Part shown: positions 47,756-59,552 of the stretch, piece by piece | Layout: the number at the start of each line of letters is the position of its first letter | Position numbering within the stretch: the first letter of the stretch is position 1 | From: Allantophomopsis cytisporea | Lineage: Eukaryota; Ascomycota; Leotiomycetes; Phacidiales; Phacidiaceae | NCBI GenBank assembly: GCA_024752435.1 | Contig: CP103037.1 | Coordinates: 1,984,001-2,048,000 of the forward strand | DNA: 64,000 bases | Reading direction: 5' to 3' | Translations under genes and position numbers: made by a program | The notes under the pieces: model-generated | Seen by the model: only the letters and a program-made list of their open reading frames with translations | What the model was told of the DNA's origin: nothing | Databases searched by the model: none

Positions 47756-48865
47756 ACCTCCATATTCGACGTCCTACCAATTTGCCTTTCATTTCCATCA
47801 TAAATCTCTGAATCTTGAAAGTACCACCTTATCCTCAGGTCGTCCCATGCGCAACGCCGTACGTCGTACTTACTTACTCTCCCGGCTATGAATTATCTAT
47901 CTCCCATATCACACTACACCATACACATACAATAATGCTTCCAGCATTTTCATGATTCTTGTTTACTTGCCCCCATCTTTCTTATTTTATTTTATTTTTC
48001 TTCTTCCTTTTTCTTTTTCTTCTAGTACCAACCTCCTCCTCCTCCTCCTCATACCCTCGTCATCTCCATTGGCTATGTTTCCCTCCATGTTTTCATTCTT
48101 GTGCCATGTTTGTCCATCAGCAGCTGCGAGATGAGACGGTACGCTGGTGGATCTCATGCGGTGTTACGGGGCAAGAGGGCGAGTCCGGGTAGAGGGTAGA
48201 GGGTAGCTGGTAGCTGGTCAAATCATAATTAGAGCGTAGTACAAAGCTGATCCACACAGCCGCGGCAAACATCTGCTTGCTATTGATTGCTACCACAAAT
48301 TATGATTCTCCTGGTATTGGTTGGATGGCACAATCAACAGCTGGCCCGATTGTTGAGCATCGATACCACAAAGCGCGGATGGTAGAGTGTGTGACAGAGC
48401 GCACCTTTTCAAGCATTGGCCGGTCTTTGTTCGCAATTATCCCGCACAACCGCAAGAAGTTGTCTGGATGGGATTTAATATTAATTGTACTACATCCATC
48501 CGTACTCGACTACTCTTCTTCGGGAGCACCATGGTCCTGAGAAATGCTCTTGTTGTACGCAGACCAGCCCCGGTGCTATCTACAGCATTTTTGGACATAC
48601 ACATCGCCCGGCACACATTGCTCTTTGGTGCTTAGTAGGCTCGCACCAGATAATGACATGTGTGTATCGACTTGCTACAAAGAGTTTACGGTCCACGGTA
48701 TACAACGTACAGCAATTTCACATCCTCTGATTCAATAGCTCAGGAACCCGTTGACGGATTTCCCCCTCATATTCACCGGAAACAGAGACCGAATGTAGAG
48801 CATCTGGTAGAAGTCTGGTAGGACTCTGGTAGAAGCAGAAAGTGGGCTCGATAGCTGGAAAGCTG

Positions 48866-48898
48866 GAGGGGAGGAGAGGAGAGGAGAGGAGAGGAGAG
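48866..48898. repeat. Purine-rich GAGGA repeat
   Basis: About six units of GAGGA with slight variation lie on the plus strand; all-purine on one strand. Confidence 0.85.
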
Positions 48899-49725
48899 CT
48901 CCCTTCTGACCTTCTACAGTAGTCCGGTCTTTCTCTCCCTCGGCCTTTCGTATATTTGCATCTTCCAAAATCTAGACCGGGAACATATAACATTAATTGG
49001 CAGGGTAGAGTCTCATCCAGGCCATCAAAGGACAATCGAACTTCTTCCATACGATATCCTTTCCCTACATCCCTTCCCTCCCCCAAGGATAATACGCATC
49101 GCACAATTGTACTTCAGATAATACACAATAATGTACAGGGATAAGTACTCCGCAATTGTGAAGCCCATTAAATCCACAGTCGCACGGACACAAAAGCAGA
49201 CGGTAAGCAGCACCAAAGCCATGGCCGAGGCCCATCAAACCTACATACTACGTAGAGATAGTTATCAAGCCAGTATCGTACAAGTTCGAGTAGAGCAAAT
49301 AGAACAGACAGAATGACAGCTTCAGCAGCCGCTCACGCCATCGCCCGCCCTCATCCACGTCCTCTCCTCTACTCATCATTCATCATCTAGGATATATCCT
49401 CTATCCTCTCCTCCACCTGCAGAGCTTGGCAACCTTAGCCCGGAAAATCCCCCGCACTCACAGGCCCCCTCGCCCCTCGTCTCAGCGCTCGAGAAGGCCC
49501 GTGTGAAGAAGGCCCGTGTAGGAGAGAGTGCTTGACACTGCAACGTCGCTTTTTTCCCTTCGGTCGCAGGCGCCATTGTGGGCAGCGGGCGCATTGGCGA
49601 AAAGTGAAATCAAACGTCGTCGGTATGGTATAACTATGAGAGTGTGATGTGGACAAGTGGGATTCATGCAAATTGCAGCTGAGATATAATTTGGATTAAA
49701 TGGATTACCTTAATATTTTTATATC

Positions 49726-49750
49726 TTTTATTTTATTTTATTTTATTTTA
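49726..49750. repeat. Pentanucleotide repeat (TTTTA)5
   Basis: Five exact copies of TTTTA are followed by a T run. Confidence 0.9.
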
Positions 49751-50164
49751 TTTTTTGCTATGTTCTTATGATGTCGTGATGTTGGAAGACGTAGTAGGTA
49801 TACGAGTCAGTGGCTAGTTTCAGGGGAAAGAAAGGTTACAAGCGATATCCAATGGCTGGACGTGGGAAGGGATTGCCTTTTTGCTTTGCTGTACTTTGCT
49901 CTAAGCACCAAAAGTATCCTCGTTGATGAGTGCACAGTAAAGGGAAGGCAGATTTCCATTCTTGGAGGACCTGGTGCTGTGGTGTGGGCGTGAGGATTAC
50001 CTGGATAGGAAAGCGAGCGAGGGGATGGAGGAGGAGGGATGGGTGGAGCTACCTGCAGTCGTCTAAGCAAGTGCAGGCCGTGTACTTCCATAGATAACAT
50101 ACTCTAGTACCTCGCAACACCACAACTCATGATTTGACAACTTTGTACTTAGGTACTGTACTGC

Positions 50165-50214
50165 TGGACCTGGACCTGGACTTGGACCTGGACTTGGACC
50201 TGGACTTAGACCTG
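50165..50214. repeat. Minisatellite based on GGACCT/GGACTT
   Basis: Hexamer units alternate between GGACCT and GGACTT, giving a 12-bp higher-order period. On the minus strand it encodes Ser-Arg/Lys repeats inside a short ORF that I do not believe is a gene. Confidence 0.85.
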
Positions 50215-53200
50215 TTTACTCCAAAGCAAGTCATCCCGTAAGCTCGTACAATTCTGCGATGAAAGCGGCTCGACGTTGCTCTTAGCGGTGACAAGTGCAA
50301 ATTCTTGCACCGTAGCTTGCGCGCCCTTGCTGCGGAGTTGTCCTTTCGCATTAAGAATGGAGGGCGATAGGATGAGGGAGGAGATATTTCACATGTATGA
50401 ACAGCGCAGTTTTTATTTTGTCTTGCGTCGAGAAAATCGTGCCAAAATCTCTGCCTTTTCCGCTTTCAGGAACAGGGAAATCCTTCTTCTGCAACATGTG
50501 TTTGTAGAACACTGGTCTCGAACACCAATATACAGAGTAGGCGTAATCATGGCACAAAGAGCAAAACCGAGCATAGAGGATCACGAGGTGGTTTCTGCTC
50601 CATGCTTTTACTTCATGCCCTTCTCCCATTCCATGCCGGCGTTGAATCTCACCGTTCATGGTCTCAGATAATCCTAACCGAATGTGACTGGTTGCAGCAG
50701 GCCGAGTGGTACACGAGGCAAGAAAAAAGCAAGAGCGAAAGCGGAAATCAGAAACCAAAGTGTCGACATATCTATTCATACTTATCAACTAACGGCGCAG
50801 GCTCATCATGTGAAGTACTTTCTCGCGCACATATGAAATCATACCCCGAAAGCTCCTCTGGCCTCGTTTCGAATCGTAGTCCCACCCAATCACGCACCAG
50901 ACCGCCCCCTCAATAGTTCTTCTGGATTCCTTTTTTCATCCGTCCTCTTAGCCGCATGGGATTCCGACGCCAGGCGACGCAGCGAATAGCCCTTCCTTGG
51001 GATCTGGGACCTGATGAAGCTTTTTAAGTTTTGAGTTCGCTTTGGGCTCAATGAGCCTAAGTATCAATCCTGGATGGGATTGAGTGTATAGAGGGAGCTA
51101 CCGAGTTTAATAAACTTGAATTGACTTCCTTGATTTGGGTGAGGGTGAGATAGTGTGAGAGTTGAGGGATATGAGCTAGATGGATAGAGGATAAGCCCAT
51201 CCTCAACAATTCAAGAAGACTCGCGCGCGCGTGAGAAAATAGTGAAAAAGGTACGGCGGTATCTTTTGGTCGAAATACTCTGAAATACCTGAATATTCAA
51301 TTTCGAGTATTTCAATTCCAGCGATATGAGATATATACCCAACAAAGTATAACATGTAAATTAGACGATGGATAGGTACGGTTGGTTCTTGCGGTACAAG
51401 AATCAGGTGTTGTGCATGGTGTGATGTTGTAAAGGCACGGGGTATTATGCTTGCATGGTAAAGGATGTGGTTGTCAGTGTGGACGTTAAGGTATGAATTT
51501 ATGCGTGGATATCGGCGTATGTACCCGTTTTCCGTACTTACACAGCACAGAAGAGTAATCTGTCAATACGAACAAAGTCGATGAAGATCTCCCACAGCAT
51601 CGCTAGCTGATTTGGAGGATAATACTTCCGGCACAATACGATTGCAACTGTTGCTATCACCATTACGGGCACAGATGCAGCGACAGGTTCGAAAGGGGCG
51701 AGAGACGATCCTTGAAGGCATCCCCTGTAATGAGGGGTAACACAACACCACAAAGCAAATCCGCATGCAAATCTCCAGCATGGACTTTTCAAGATTCCAC
51801 TCTTTTCATCTACTTTCCACAATTTTCCACATTCATCCACCTTCCCAGTGGCCTACCCTCCCAGTATCTATCTCATCAGCCACCTCCAGTAGATACCCCG
51901 GTCGCATATCCACTCCCATGTCCACATCAAACCCTTCATGCACAAACATCCAAGTCGGATACTACAATCTCCAGCCTTCAATACTCAACCCCATCCACCC
52001 GCCTTCACAAAAATACGCCTCCATCTGCAAAAAGGAAGCGTTTCATATAAGACATCCCCCTCATATGCCCTACCATAAGCACAATGGCTCGGAGACCGCT
52101 TCCTTCCTTCCTTCTTTCTCTTCCACCAACTGGCCGTCGCCGCACGCTCACGCCCCATGCAAGGGTGCAATGCGGAGTACAGCGCATGCATAATGGCTGG
52201 CCCGACCTAAAGTCGGCGCTGAAGCTTGATGCTTGACATGCGGCTGACTCGAGAAGTTTACTTGCTGGTTGTAATTCTTGCTTGCTGGCTGGCTGTGCCA
52301 GGCTGCTGCATTGGAGATCCGAGCCCCGAGTTGTGGTTGTGTAGAGGCGAGATGTCTTGATCTTTATACAACGTGCGAGTATTTATGCCCGATCTGTTTC
52401 ATTCTGCTCGAGGTGATGAGGTCTTGGGGTATGAGTGGACCATGAGTGGATCAACGGCTTCCTCGTGGTATTTCTTTTTGTTTATGTACATACATACATG
52501 TATTACATTGACCTTCACATTTCCTGCACGCTCTTCGTCACAGCATGACCTGCTAGGTAAGCGATACAATGTCATGTTCATCTCTCTTAGACGTTCCGTA
52601 ACCAATTCATTATTCACAAGTATCTACTGTACGTTTCTAAGTAACCGATACCTTTTGCTTTCTCTACATTATACATCCCATCCCCGTCTATTGAAACGGC
52701 GCACGCGCTGCCTTACTGTTGTCACGGCAGTGTAGGCAATGCACGGCGGTTCTTGGCGGGTTAGACAGCACGGTGAGGAGTGTGCAGTGCGGAGTAAGAT
52801 AAAGTACTCCGCAATATATGACTGCTGAGTACATATCCCAACGTACTTGAGTACACCTTGCCTGGTTCTCAGCGGCTCTCGCTTGCTCGTACAAGTGTTT
52901 TAGGCGCATAGGATACTATATGTGGCTATGATGCGCCTGCAGTGCAGGAGTTGATTAGAGCTGACGACGACGACTCAAGGAGTGTTGCCCTGCCAATCAG
53001 AGCTGTATGAATGATGTAGTTCTTCTGTGCTGCTCAGTCAAATAAAATCATAACAGCGGAACTTCTTGTGCGATTGTTGAGTGGATAAGAGTGTGATAAT
53101 TCTCGTACACATATTCCAGCTTTCATGTTGAGCAATATGTATATTTCTATGAAATGTCATATTCAGACAGCATTTGGAAGCATTAGGTAGTCAGAAGAGG

Positions 53201-53428
53201 TTGTCTGTTGAACATACGAGTTGAGCCTTGCTGCCACTCATATGTACGGTGTAATGCTGCATATAAGTAAATTTTGAATATATGCATGCAAAGTCAAAGC
53301 ATGAATACATATCCTACGGAGAACACAATGGGGAGATACATTAGCACCATAGCCCCCAAACAACCGACAAAACTCTCAAATCAACTCTGCATCTCAGACG
53401 TCTCAGAATAAACACAGAAAGCATAAGC

Positions 53429-53574
53429 TTAAGCCTCATCGTCCCTCACCTTAACCCAACCTGACCTCTGAAGCACAGGTGAAATACCCGAGATCAAGAT
53501 CCAGATCGAGATCGAGATGCAAATCCCAAAACCCATCCAGATATACAATTGACCTCTACTGTCCCCACGTCATT
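53429..53574 (-). other. Possible terminal exon of a small membrane protein
   Basis: On the minus strand the frame ending at 53429 reads LYIWMGFGICISISIW, continues hydrophobic for about ten residues, and then has a polar tail ending VKVRDDEA before the stop. This resembles the C-terminal transmembrane anchor of a small protein. Upstream (toward 53700) a frame starting MSITAQQHISRLGG could be an earlier exon, but I found no splice pair that joins the two in phase. Part of the hydrophobic stretch comes from a GATCTC repeat, so chance is possible. Confidence 0.25.
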
Positions 53575-55009
53575 CATTTCTCTGTACGTGGTGCGTATGT
53601 ATGAAGTTCAGTTTACGTTTCACATTCAGATACTTCCATCTTCCGCATTCCCGCCGCAAATTTACCCGCGTCGCCCCCGAGCCGAGATATGTGTTGCTGT
53701 GCGGTGATGGACATGATATGTAATAAAGGAGTGTTGCCCCGACAACGCATTTGTCGGTTGTTTGGCATTGAAAGAAATTGATGCCATGTGGGAAAGGGCT
53801 TGCATGGTATTGGAGGTTTTGAAACGGCCCTTGATATTCTTTAGGGTTGGACGCGGACTTGGATGTGGGGGTTTGAGGTGGAGGATGGAGAGAGTTGGGG
53901 ATGAAAGGTTCTTGTGGCTGATATGGTAGATCTGGGGAATGGTTTGTTGTTGCTGAGTTGGGCGTTACTTTGTGCTCGGCGTTTAACGTACTGATAAGTT
54001 TGAGGAAGACCTTTATGGTTGAAGTGAATTAAGCTCTTCTGTAACGAATAGCTGGGTCTCTAGATGATATCCAGTGACCACTCCTAGAATGCAAGGACGT
54101 CACGTATTTCAGTATATCTAACGACTCCTATCACCAAATGAAATGAGTACACAGCAATTTTCTGATACATGTAAAAGTACACTGAGATGACCCACCAAGT
54201 TTAGAGTAAATCGAATGACGCGGATAAAAAATGTACAGAGTTTTAAAGTTTCAAGACATTAGATATGACCAAGTTGGTGAACCATAAAGTGCCATGTTAG
54301 ATAGCATCACTTCCGATTTTATTTCGAGTATAATCGATTAATGATATAAACTGCGTTCTTTCTACTATAAAAGCGTAGTCCCTATAATCAAGTCATGAAT
54401 ATGCAGATTTCAACAGTAGATATTTTCAATCACTGCAGCTCGAGGCATGACTTCTATAGTTCCAATTTACACAATGACCATGGAAACTTTCACAATTATA
54501 ACGACCAAATGACCCAGGAAGTTCTTCGCCGGACACTTTCTCAACAAGACAAAAATTTCAAGAGAAAGATGGCATCAATTGACATGAACTTTTTCCACCA
54601 ACTCGGTCTCTTGGCCGCGCCTCTACTTAGGACCTCATCTCGGGGGTTGTAACAGCTGTCAGTATTCAAAAACCAGAAGTTTCGAGTCTATCCAGAGCAC
54701 ACATAGCGCAAGGATATGCACGGAACTTGAGGCTTTTCTCACTCAAATCTTCCATATCATATCACTGATCAGGTAAATATGTGTTCTATAATCCTGTGTT
54801 ATACCAGTATTAGTGAACCAGGATAAATGATCCCTATCACTCTTTACATCAAGTCAGGTATTCAATGCCAAAATTCCGCGTGGTCGGTCTTAGAATATGT
54901 CGTTAAAGGAGTGATTGATTTCAAAGATATATAGTATCTGCGACCAACTATCAGTCCGCGAATACTATTTACAGAGATTTAAAGTTTCTGGCCCCGTCAG
55001 ATCCGACTC
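53575..55009. other. Intergenic region
   Basis: It becomes AT-rich after about 54000. A plus-strand ORF at 54395-54652 (85 codons, His/Asn-rich start) has no recognisable domain and is not annotated as a gene. Confidence 0.4.
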
Positions 55010-56538
55010 TCAATTGCTCGAATAGGTGCCATTGGGGAATGAGCACTGATAATAGAAACCGCAGTAAGGATAAATTCCCGAAGGTTCCGGTCCATTGTCG
55101 TTGAGAAGCAGTGCAGCAACTCCATGTGGCGGAAGTGTGATTGTCAAATTTCTGACAGCTGTGCCATTCTTCGTGTGGGACCACATATCATACACTGAAT
55201 ACTGTCTGCCAGCGCGAATTGCCCAACTTTCCGTGAGGTTGAAGAACATGTCCTCCGTAGTGTCTTGAGTATTCAGGATCATGAATACTACACCATAGCT
55301 GGAATTTCCGGACCAGTACTGGGCAGGGAAGCTCGAATTCGATGTGTAGTCAGGATTGATGCCCCAGCGAAAGGGGCTGATGCTCTCTCCTACATTCGGA
55401 TCTTGGTTGATCTTGATTAAGTCTGTATTGTTCAAAATCTCAATGGTTTCTGCCGTCGCATTTGTCAAATCTGTGCCGATGATGAGTGGAGACTTCAAGA
55501 GTGTCCATGCCGTGAAATGACTCTTAGCTTCTTCGTAAGTCAGGTTGCCTACTGGTACACCTTGCCCGGTATTCCCAATTTCCATGATATCCATATCATT
55601 ATGCCCATAGAAGTCTGTTGCCCAGTAGTTGAAACTAGCCTGGTTTATGATACTGGCAATAGAAGACCAGTAAGGCTTGATATCGCCATTGATGCGCCAT
55701 GAATGAGAAATTCGTTTCCCCCATATCCACGGTTGCTCCCAGCCCCACTCACAGAGCGATAACTCGAATGGTGGATTGCCAGTAGTTGAAGATACTTCGG
55801 CTATTGCATGGAACATCCTGATGTAGCGTCCGTATTCATTCTCCTGGGTTATGTTGTCGAAAGGGATGTAACAGTTGTCGTATTTCAGATAATCAAATCC
55901 CCATTCTGTCCACGTCAATAGGTCTTGGACTTCGTAACCATATGCCCCAGGATAACCCGCACAAGTTTCATAACCGTTATCAGAGTATGCACTTGCCGTC
56001 ACCCCTTTTTCTTTTATGGTTGTTGTGAAGTTTTTCATTCCTGCTGGAAACTTTGCAGGATCTAAAGCATTGTCATTATTCATTACAAGTAAATGAATTT
56101 GAGGAATCAGATACATACCTGCCACAAGTGTCCCATTGGAACTGCGATTTCTCCTTTCAAGGCGGTTAGAACGTAAGATATTCGAAGGCTTGTCGTGCTT
56201 ACAGAGTATAACAATCATCGAGTATCATAGACTATATTTATTCTGTGAATACCGTGTGTGATTTATGTCTATACTAGCCTATAGCTACACTTACGTTATA
56301 TCCGGAGGCAACCAACCCGTGTTTGACCATAGTATCAACCTGAGCTAATACTTGATCCTGATCATATGTACATTCGAATGCGTTAAAGGCTATAGGAATT
56401 CCAAGTTAAAATTATGTCCACATCTAGAGCACATCAAAACTCACTATCATAGCCCATTTTTGGCAGTCTACCCACGCCATTGTTTAATCCATTAGCAGAT
56501 GCCGCAAGGGCGGAAATTATGAGTGTTGTGGATAACAT
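55010..56538 (-). CDS. Secreted alpha-galactosidase, GH27 family
   Basis: On the minus strand, exons 56538-56445, 56389-56295, 56231-56203, 56153-56119 and 56061-55010 join in phase to 434 residues; the third and fourth exons are only 29 and 35 nt. A signal peptide (about 1-17) is followed by the catalytic barrel: MGYDTFNAFECTYDQ at the start (family GWNSWNxxxC), then ILDDCYTL. The nucleophile is D146 in YLKYDNCY and the acid/base is about D211 in SWRINGDI, after LCEWGWEQPW. A C-terminal beta domain follows from about 330. It releases terminal alpha-galactose from melibiose, raffinose or galactomannan outside the cell. Many N-glycosylation sites fit secretion. Ignoring the tiny exons would leave an apparent stop after DDCYTL. 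Confidence 0.93.
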
Positions 56539-57302
56539 AACAATAGGATCAAACGTAAGAGTGAATCATCAAGAGTTGATTATGGATAATTACATGTGTT
56601 TACATTTTTTACTGTGGGCTTCTTGCTCTTATATCCAATGCCACAATGTATGTAATGGACATGGAAGATACCAACCCGGATCATTGCTGGTTAGTTCGTC
56701 TGATGTACAAGGCAAACAACTTCAGATACAATTGGTTCTGAACTATCCAATTTCCAGGATAAATCGAAGAGGGGTACATATAATGGTGCGTGTCGGTGAT
56801 ATCGTCGTCACCCCGGATCACGGGACCTGTACGGAATCACTGCTTCCGCTCAAGCCAAACAATATCCCGACCTTGCATGCTTCTATGAAATTCCCAGAGC
56901 TCATGCATGCCGTACGTTGGTACGAGTGTTCGTTTGCACAGATGCTGTAGCAGGCATCAAAGGGCCCATGCGCTACCAGTGATGGACTAGAAACATCAAT
57001 GAAAGACCGACAATATGAAACAAGATCATGAACTGTGCGAGATAAGAGCTAAAGTAGAACTACTCTCCAAAGATCCAATCTGGTCATCGTCAATCATTCT
57101 CAGCTTCGTGAGCTTGTTAACCTGCAATCGTCGATGAAGTGGTTGATTTTACGAAATATAGAAGACCTGAAGGTGATGTGATTTGGACGAAGCAAATCCC
57201 GAGATCATTTGCTCGGCTGAGCTAGGCGGTCAACCCACTCTTCAACGTCTCCCGCCATGACGATAAAAGCCACATACATAATCTTCGACCAATTTTGCAA
57301 AA
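56539..57302. other. Divergent promoter region between GH27 and nitrilase
   Basis: The two genes start about 765 bases apart on opposite strands. A plus-strand ORF (56480-56950) here is a chance frame without a recognisable motif. Confidence 0.5.
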
Positions 57303-58413
57303 ATGCCTTCTCTATTGAAAGTCGGAGCGGCTCAGTCGCGTACCTTGGATACCTTGGCTGAAACCCTTCGAGATTTGGAGAAAACAACTAAAGAAGCAGC
57401 GTCCAAGAAGGTTGATGTTCTACTATTCCCGGAAGCATATCTCGGAGGCTATCCGCGTGGCTGTACCTTTGGGGCTTCTATAGGTTCTCGTGCAGATGAG
57501 GGCCGGGTTCAATTTCTTGAATACTTTCGTTCTGCCGTTGATTTGGGAGACACTCCTATCGGTGCAGGGGATGATTGGGTTGAAAAGAAGTTGCCACAGC
57601 CAAAGAATGGCGGTGTGAGAGGTGATGGAACGAGAGAGGAACTAGAAAGAATTTCAAATGAGACTGGAGTGTTCTTGGTAGTTGGCCTGATTGAACGATG
57701 TGCAGGAACACTTTACTGTGGTGCTGTGTATGTCGACCCGGCAAGGGGATGCCAAGGAAAGAGAAGGAAAGTTATGCCAGTCAGTGATACCTAACACTCA
57801 GTACAATGATACTTGATGTTAACTTTCTGATAGACTGGGAGTGAGCGACTTGTCTGGGGACAAGGGCAGGCATCATCTCTGAAAGCGGTTTGCACGGAAA
57901 TTCGAGGCATTAAGCTCACCATTGCCGCAGCCATCTGCTGGGAAAACTATATGCCTTTACTTAGGCATAGTTTGTATAGCCAGAACGTCAACCTATACTT
58001 GGCTCCTACTGCTGATGCTCGGGATACTTGGCTTAGTTGTATGCGAACTATCGCTAGTGAAGGAAGATGTGTTGTTGTAAGCGCCAACCAATGTCAAAGG
58101 AAGAGTCATCTTCCAAAGTGGGTGGGAGTTTCGACAGACGGTGGCGATGACTATGTCAGTAGGGGTGGATCATGTATCGTAGGTGCACTAGGTCAGGTAC
58201 TTGCAGAACCCCTCTGGGAAATTGAGGATGGCGGCCTTCATGTCATCGAGGTTGATATGGATGATTGCGAGAGAGGAAGATTGGACATCGATGTAGCAGG
58301 GAGCTACTCAAGGTACGTCTTACTTCTTATTGACCCTACATACTCTAACACAAAACAGAAACGATGCTTTCAAACTTTCTGTGGAAGGTCTTGACCTATC
58401 ACCACCTGTTTGA
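57303..58413 (+). CDS. Nitrilase (C-N hydrolase superfamily, branch 1)
   Basis: Exons 57303-57779, 57834-58312 and 58359-58413 give 336 residues, the usual size. The catalytic triad is visible: Glu44 in FPEAYLGGYPRG, Lys156 in KRRKVMPTG and Cys194 in AAAICWENYMP. It hydrolyses nitriles to carboxylic acids and ammonia, possibly plant-derived or aromatic nitriles. The family also includes cyanide hydratases; I cannot exclude that activity, but the length and the IGAGDDW region fit an ordinary fungal nitrilase. The first donor is GTCAGT, a minor type also used in the ABC transporter gene. It has no signal peptide and should be cytosolic. Confidence 0.93.
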
Positions 58414-59102
58414 TTTAGCAAATTGCGACTTAAGTAACCATGTTTTTTCAATATCAAGAGTTTTGACAAACAAAGGTCATAGAAACTAAAATGACCTGTG
58501 CCTGTGTCTGTGCTTGTATACTTGGTTCTCTGCATAGACTATACGGCTGGCTGCGTTAGCAACATTTATGTTGTGAACTCAACATGCTTTCAAAATACCT
58601 GGTTTTATTTAGAGTCTTTCCTACCACAACACTGCTTTGTCAAGTTTTATATATCCTATAAAGGGAGATAGCTGTCATATCAATGGCACGTGATTTGATA
58701 GACCAGCTTCTATGATGGGCAGTCTGAGGAAGCTTGATCATTATTGAAGAAATAACTAGTATAAACAACCATATCCGATTCGAGGTGGGGTAAAGCATGA
58801 TTATTAGTTGTTCCTTACATATTCAGACTTTACCGGATTTTTCATCTAAATAGTAATTGAGTAAAATATACATTCTGACACAACATTTCCGAAAGCAGTA
58901 TGAAGAAAAGAAAGTAGAGACAAAAGAAACCTATTGTTTCACGCCTAACAGGTTGCAACTGAAGAAATAGGACATATAGTTTTATATATTATCTAACCAT
59001 GTTTTCAAGATTTTCAGATCTGCTCCAAGACTCGCTACGATGGGCGCTTGAATTTTGATTAATATAAATACAAATAACACCAACCTGTCAATAACCATAA
59101 AA
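58414..59102. other. AT-rich intergenic region before the tRNA
   Basis: No gene or repeat is seen in this AT-rich spacer. Confidence 0.5.
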
Positions 59103-59183
59103 GCTCCTTTAGCTCAGTGGTAGAGCGGAAGATTGCAGTTCGCAATTTATCTTCAGGTCAATCGTTCGAACCGGTTAGGGAGC
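59103..59183 (+). tRNA. tRNA-Cys (GCA) with a 10-nt intron
   Basis: The cloverleaf folds fully. The acceptor arms GCTCCTT and AGGGAGC pair with one G-U. The D arm is GCTC..GAGC around AGTGGTA, the anticodon stem is GAAGA/TCTTC, and the T arm is AATCG-TTCGAAC-CGGTT. The anticodon loop holds TTGCAG, then an intron of about 10 nt (TTCGCAATTT, boundary inferred after position 37), then A. Anticodon GCA reads Cys codons. Intron GCAA can pair with TTGC of the anticodon loop, as in typical pre-tRNAs. The A and B boxes are internal (TAGCTCAGTGG and GTTCGAACC-like). The CCA end is not encoded, as expected in nuclear DNA. Confidence 0.9.
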
Positions 59184-59188
59184 TTTCC

Positions 59189-59192
59189 TTTT
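59189..59192 (+). terminator. RNA polymerase III terminator
   Basis: A TTTT run begins six bases after the tRNA end, preceded by TTTCC, which is a normal Pol III stop. Confidence 0.7.
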
Positions 59193-59552
59193 GTATATCC
59201 AAATATATTTTTCATCTTCGAAGAATAGAAAAGTATTAGGAATTTTATTTCTTTTTGCGTTTTCAGATTTCTGCAAGGCTCGATTGTGATTGATCTCGTT
59301 TTTTTCTTTCCCTTTCAGTTGTCAACAATTTAACGAGGTCTCGTGACTTGACATTCCCTTATGCATACATAGTGTTGTGCTATGGAAGATAATTTATGAA
59401 CGCATCTCCACCATAAGCAGATAAATTACGCACGCCGTTAAGATCAACGATTGAGCCCAATATGTGGTAATTGTTACTTAAGTATAGCTAAAGCTAAGTT
59501 ATACACAATGATCACCGACAGAGAATATTTAAGCTGTATGATATAATAGTCG
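59193..59552. other. Intergenic region
   Basis: AT-rich spacer between the tRNA and the end of the Clr2-like gene. No gene is seen. Confidence 0.5.

Larger units (their letters stand above)
45900..53428. other. Large region without a convincing gene, rich in simple repeats
   Basis: About 7.5 kb show no ORF with a recognisable domain. The first 600 bases are probably the Pir promoter. Pyrimidine/purine-rich tracts (near 46340-46400, 47980-48060, 48866-48898), hexanucleotide and pentanucleotide repeats, and a 12-bp minisatellite are scattered through it. Base composition is close to that of gene regions rather than AT-rich, so it could hold long promoters, untranslated exons or non-coding RNAs. 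Confidence 0.4.

Noticed and set aside
47509..47891. Ser-Glu, Ser-Asp and Gln-Asn repeat proteins on both strands
   Set aside because: They are translations of one hexanucleotide repeat and have no supporting promoter or domain.
56480..56950. 156-codon plus-strand ORF next to the alpha-galactosidase start
   Set aside because: It overlaps the first exon of the GH27 gene antisense and shows no domain.
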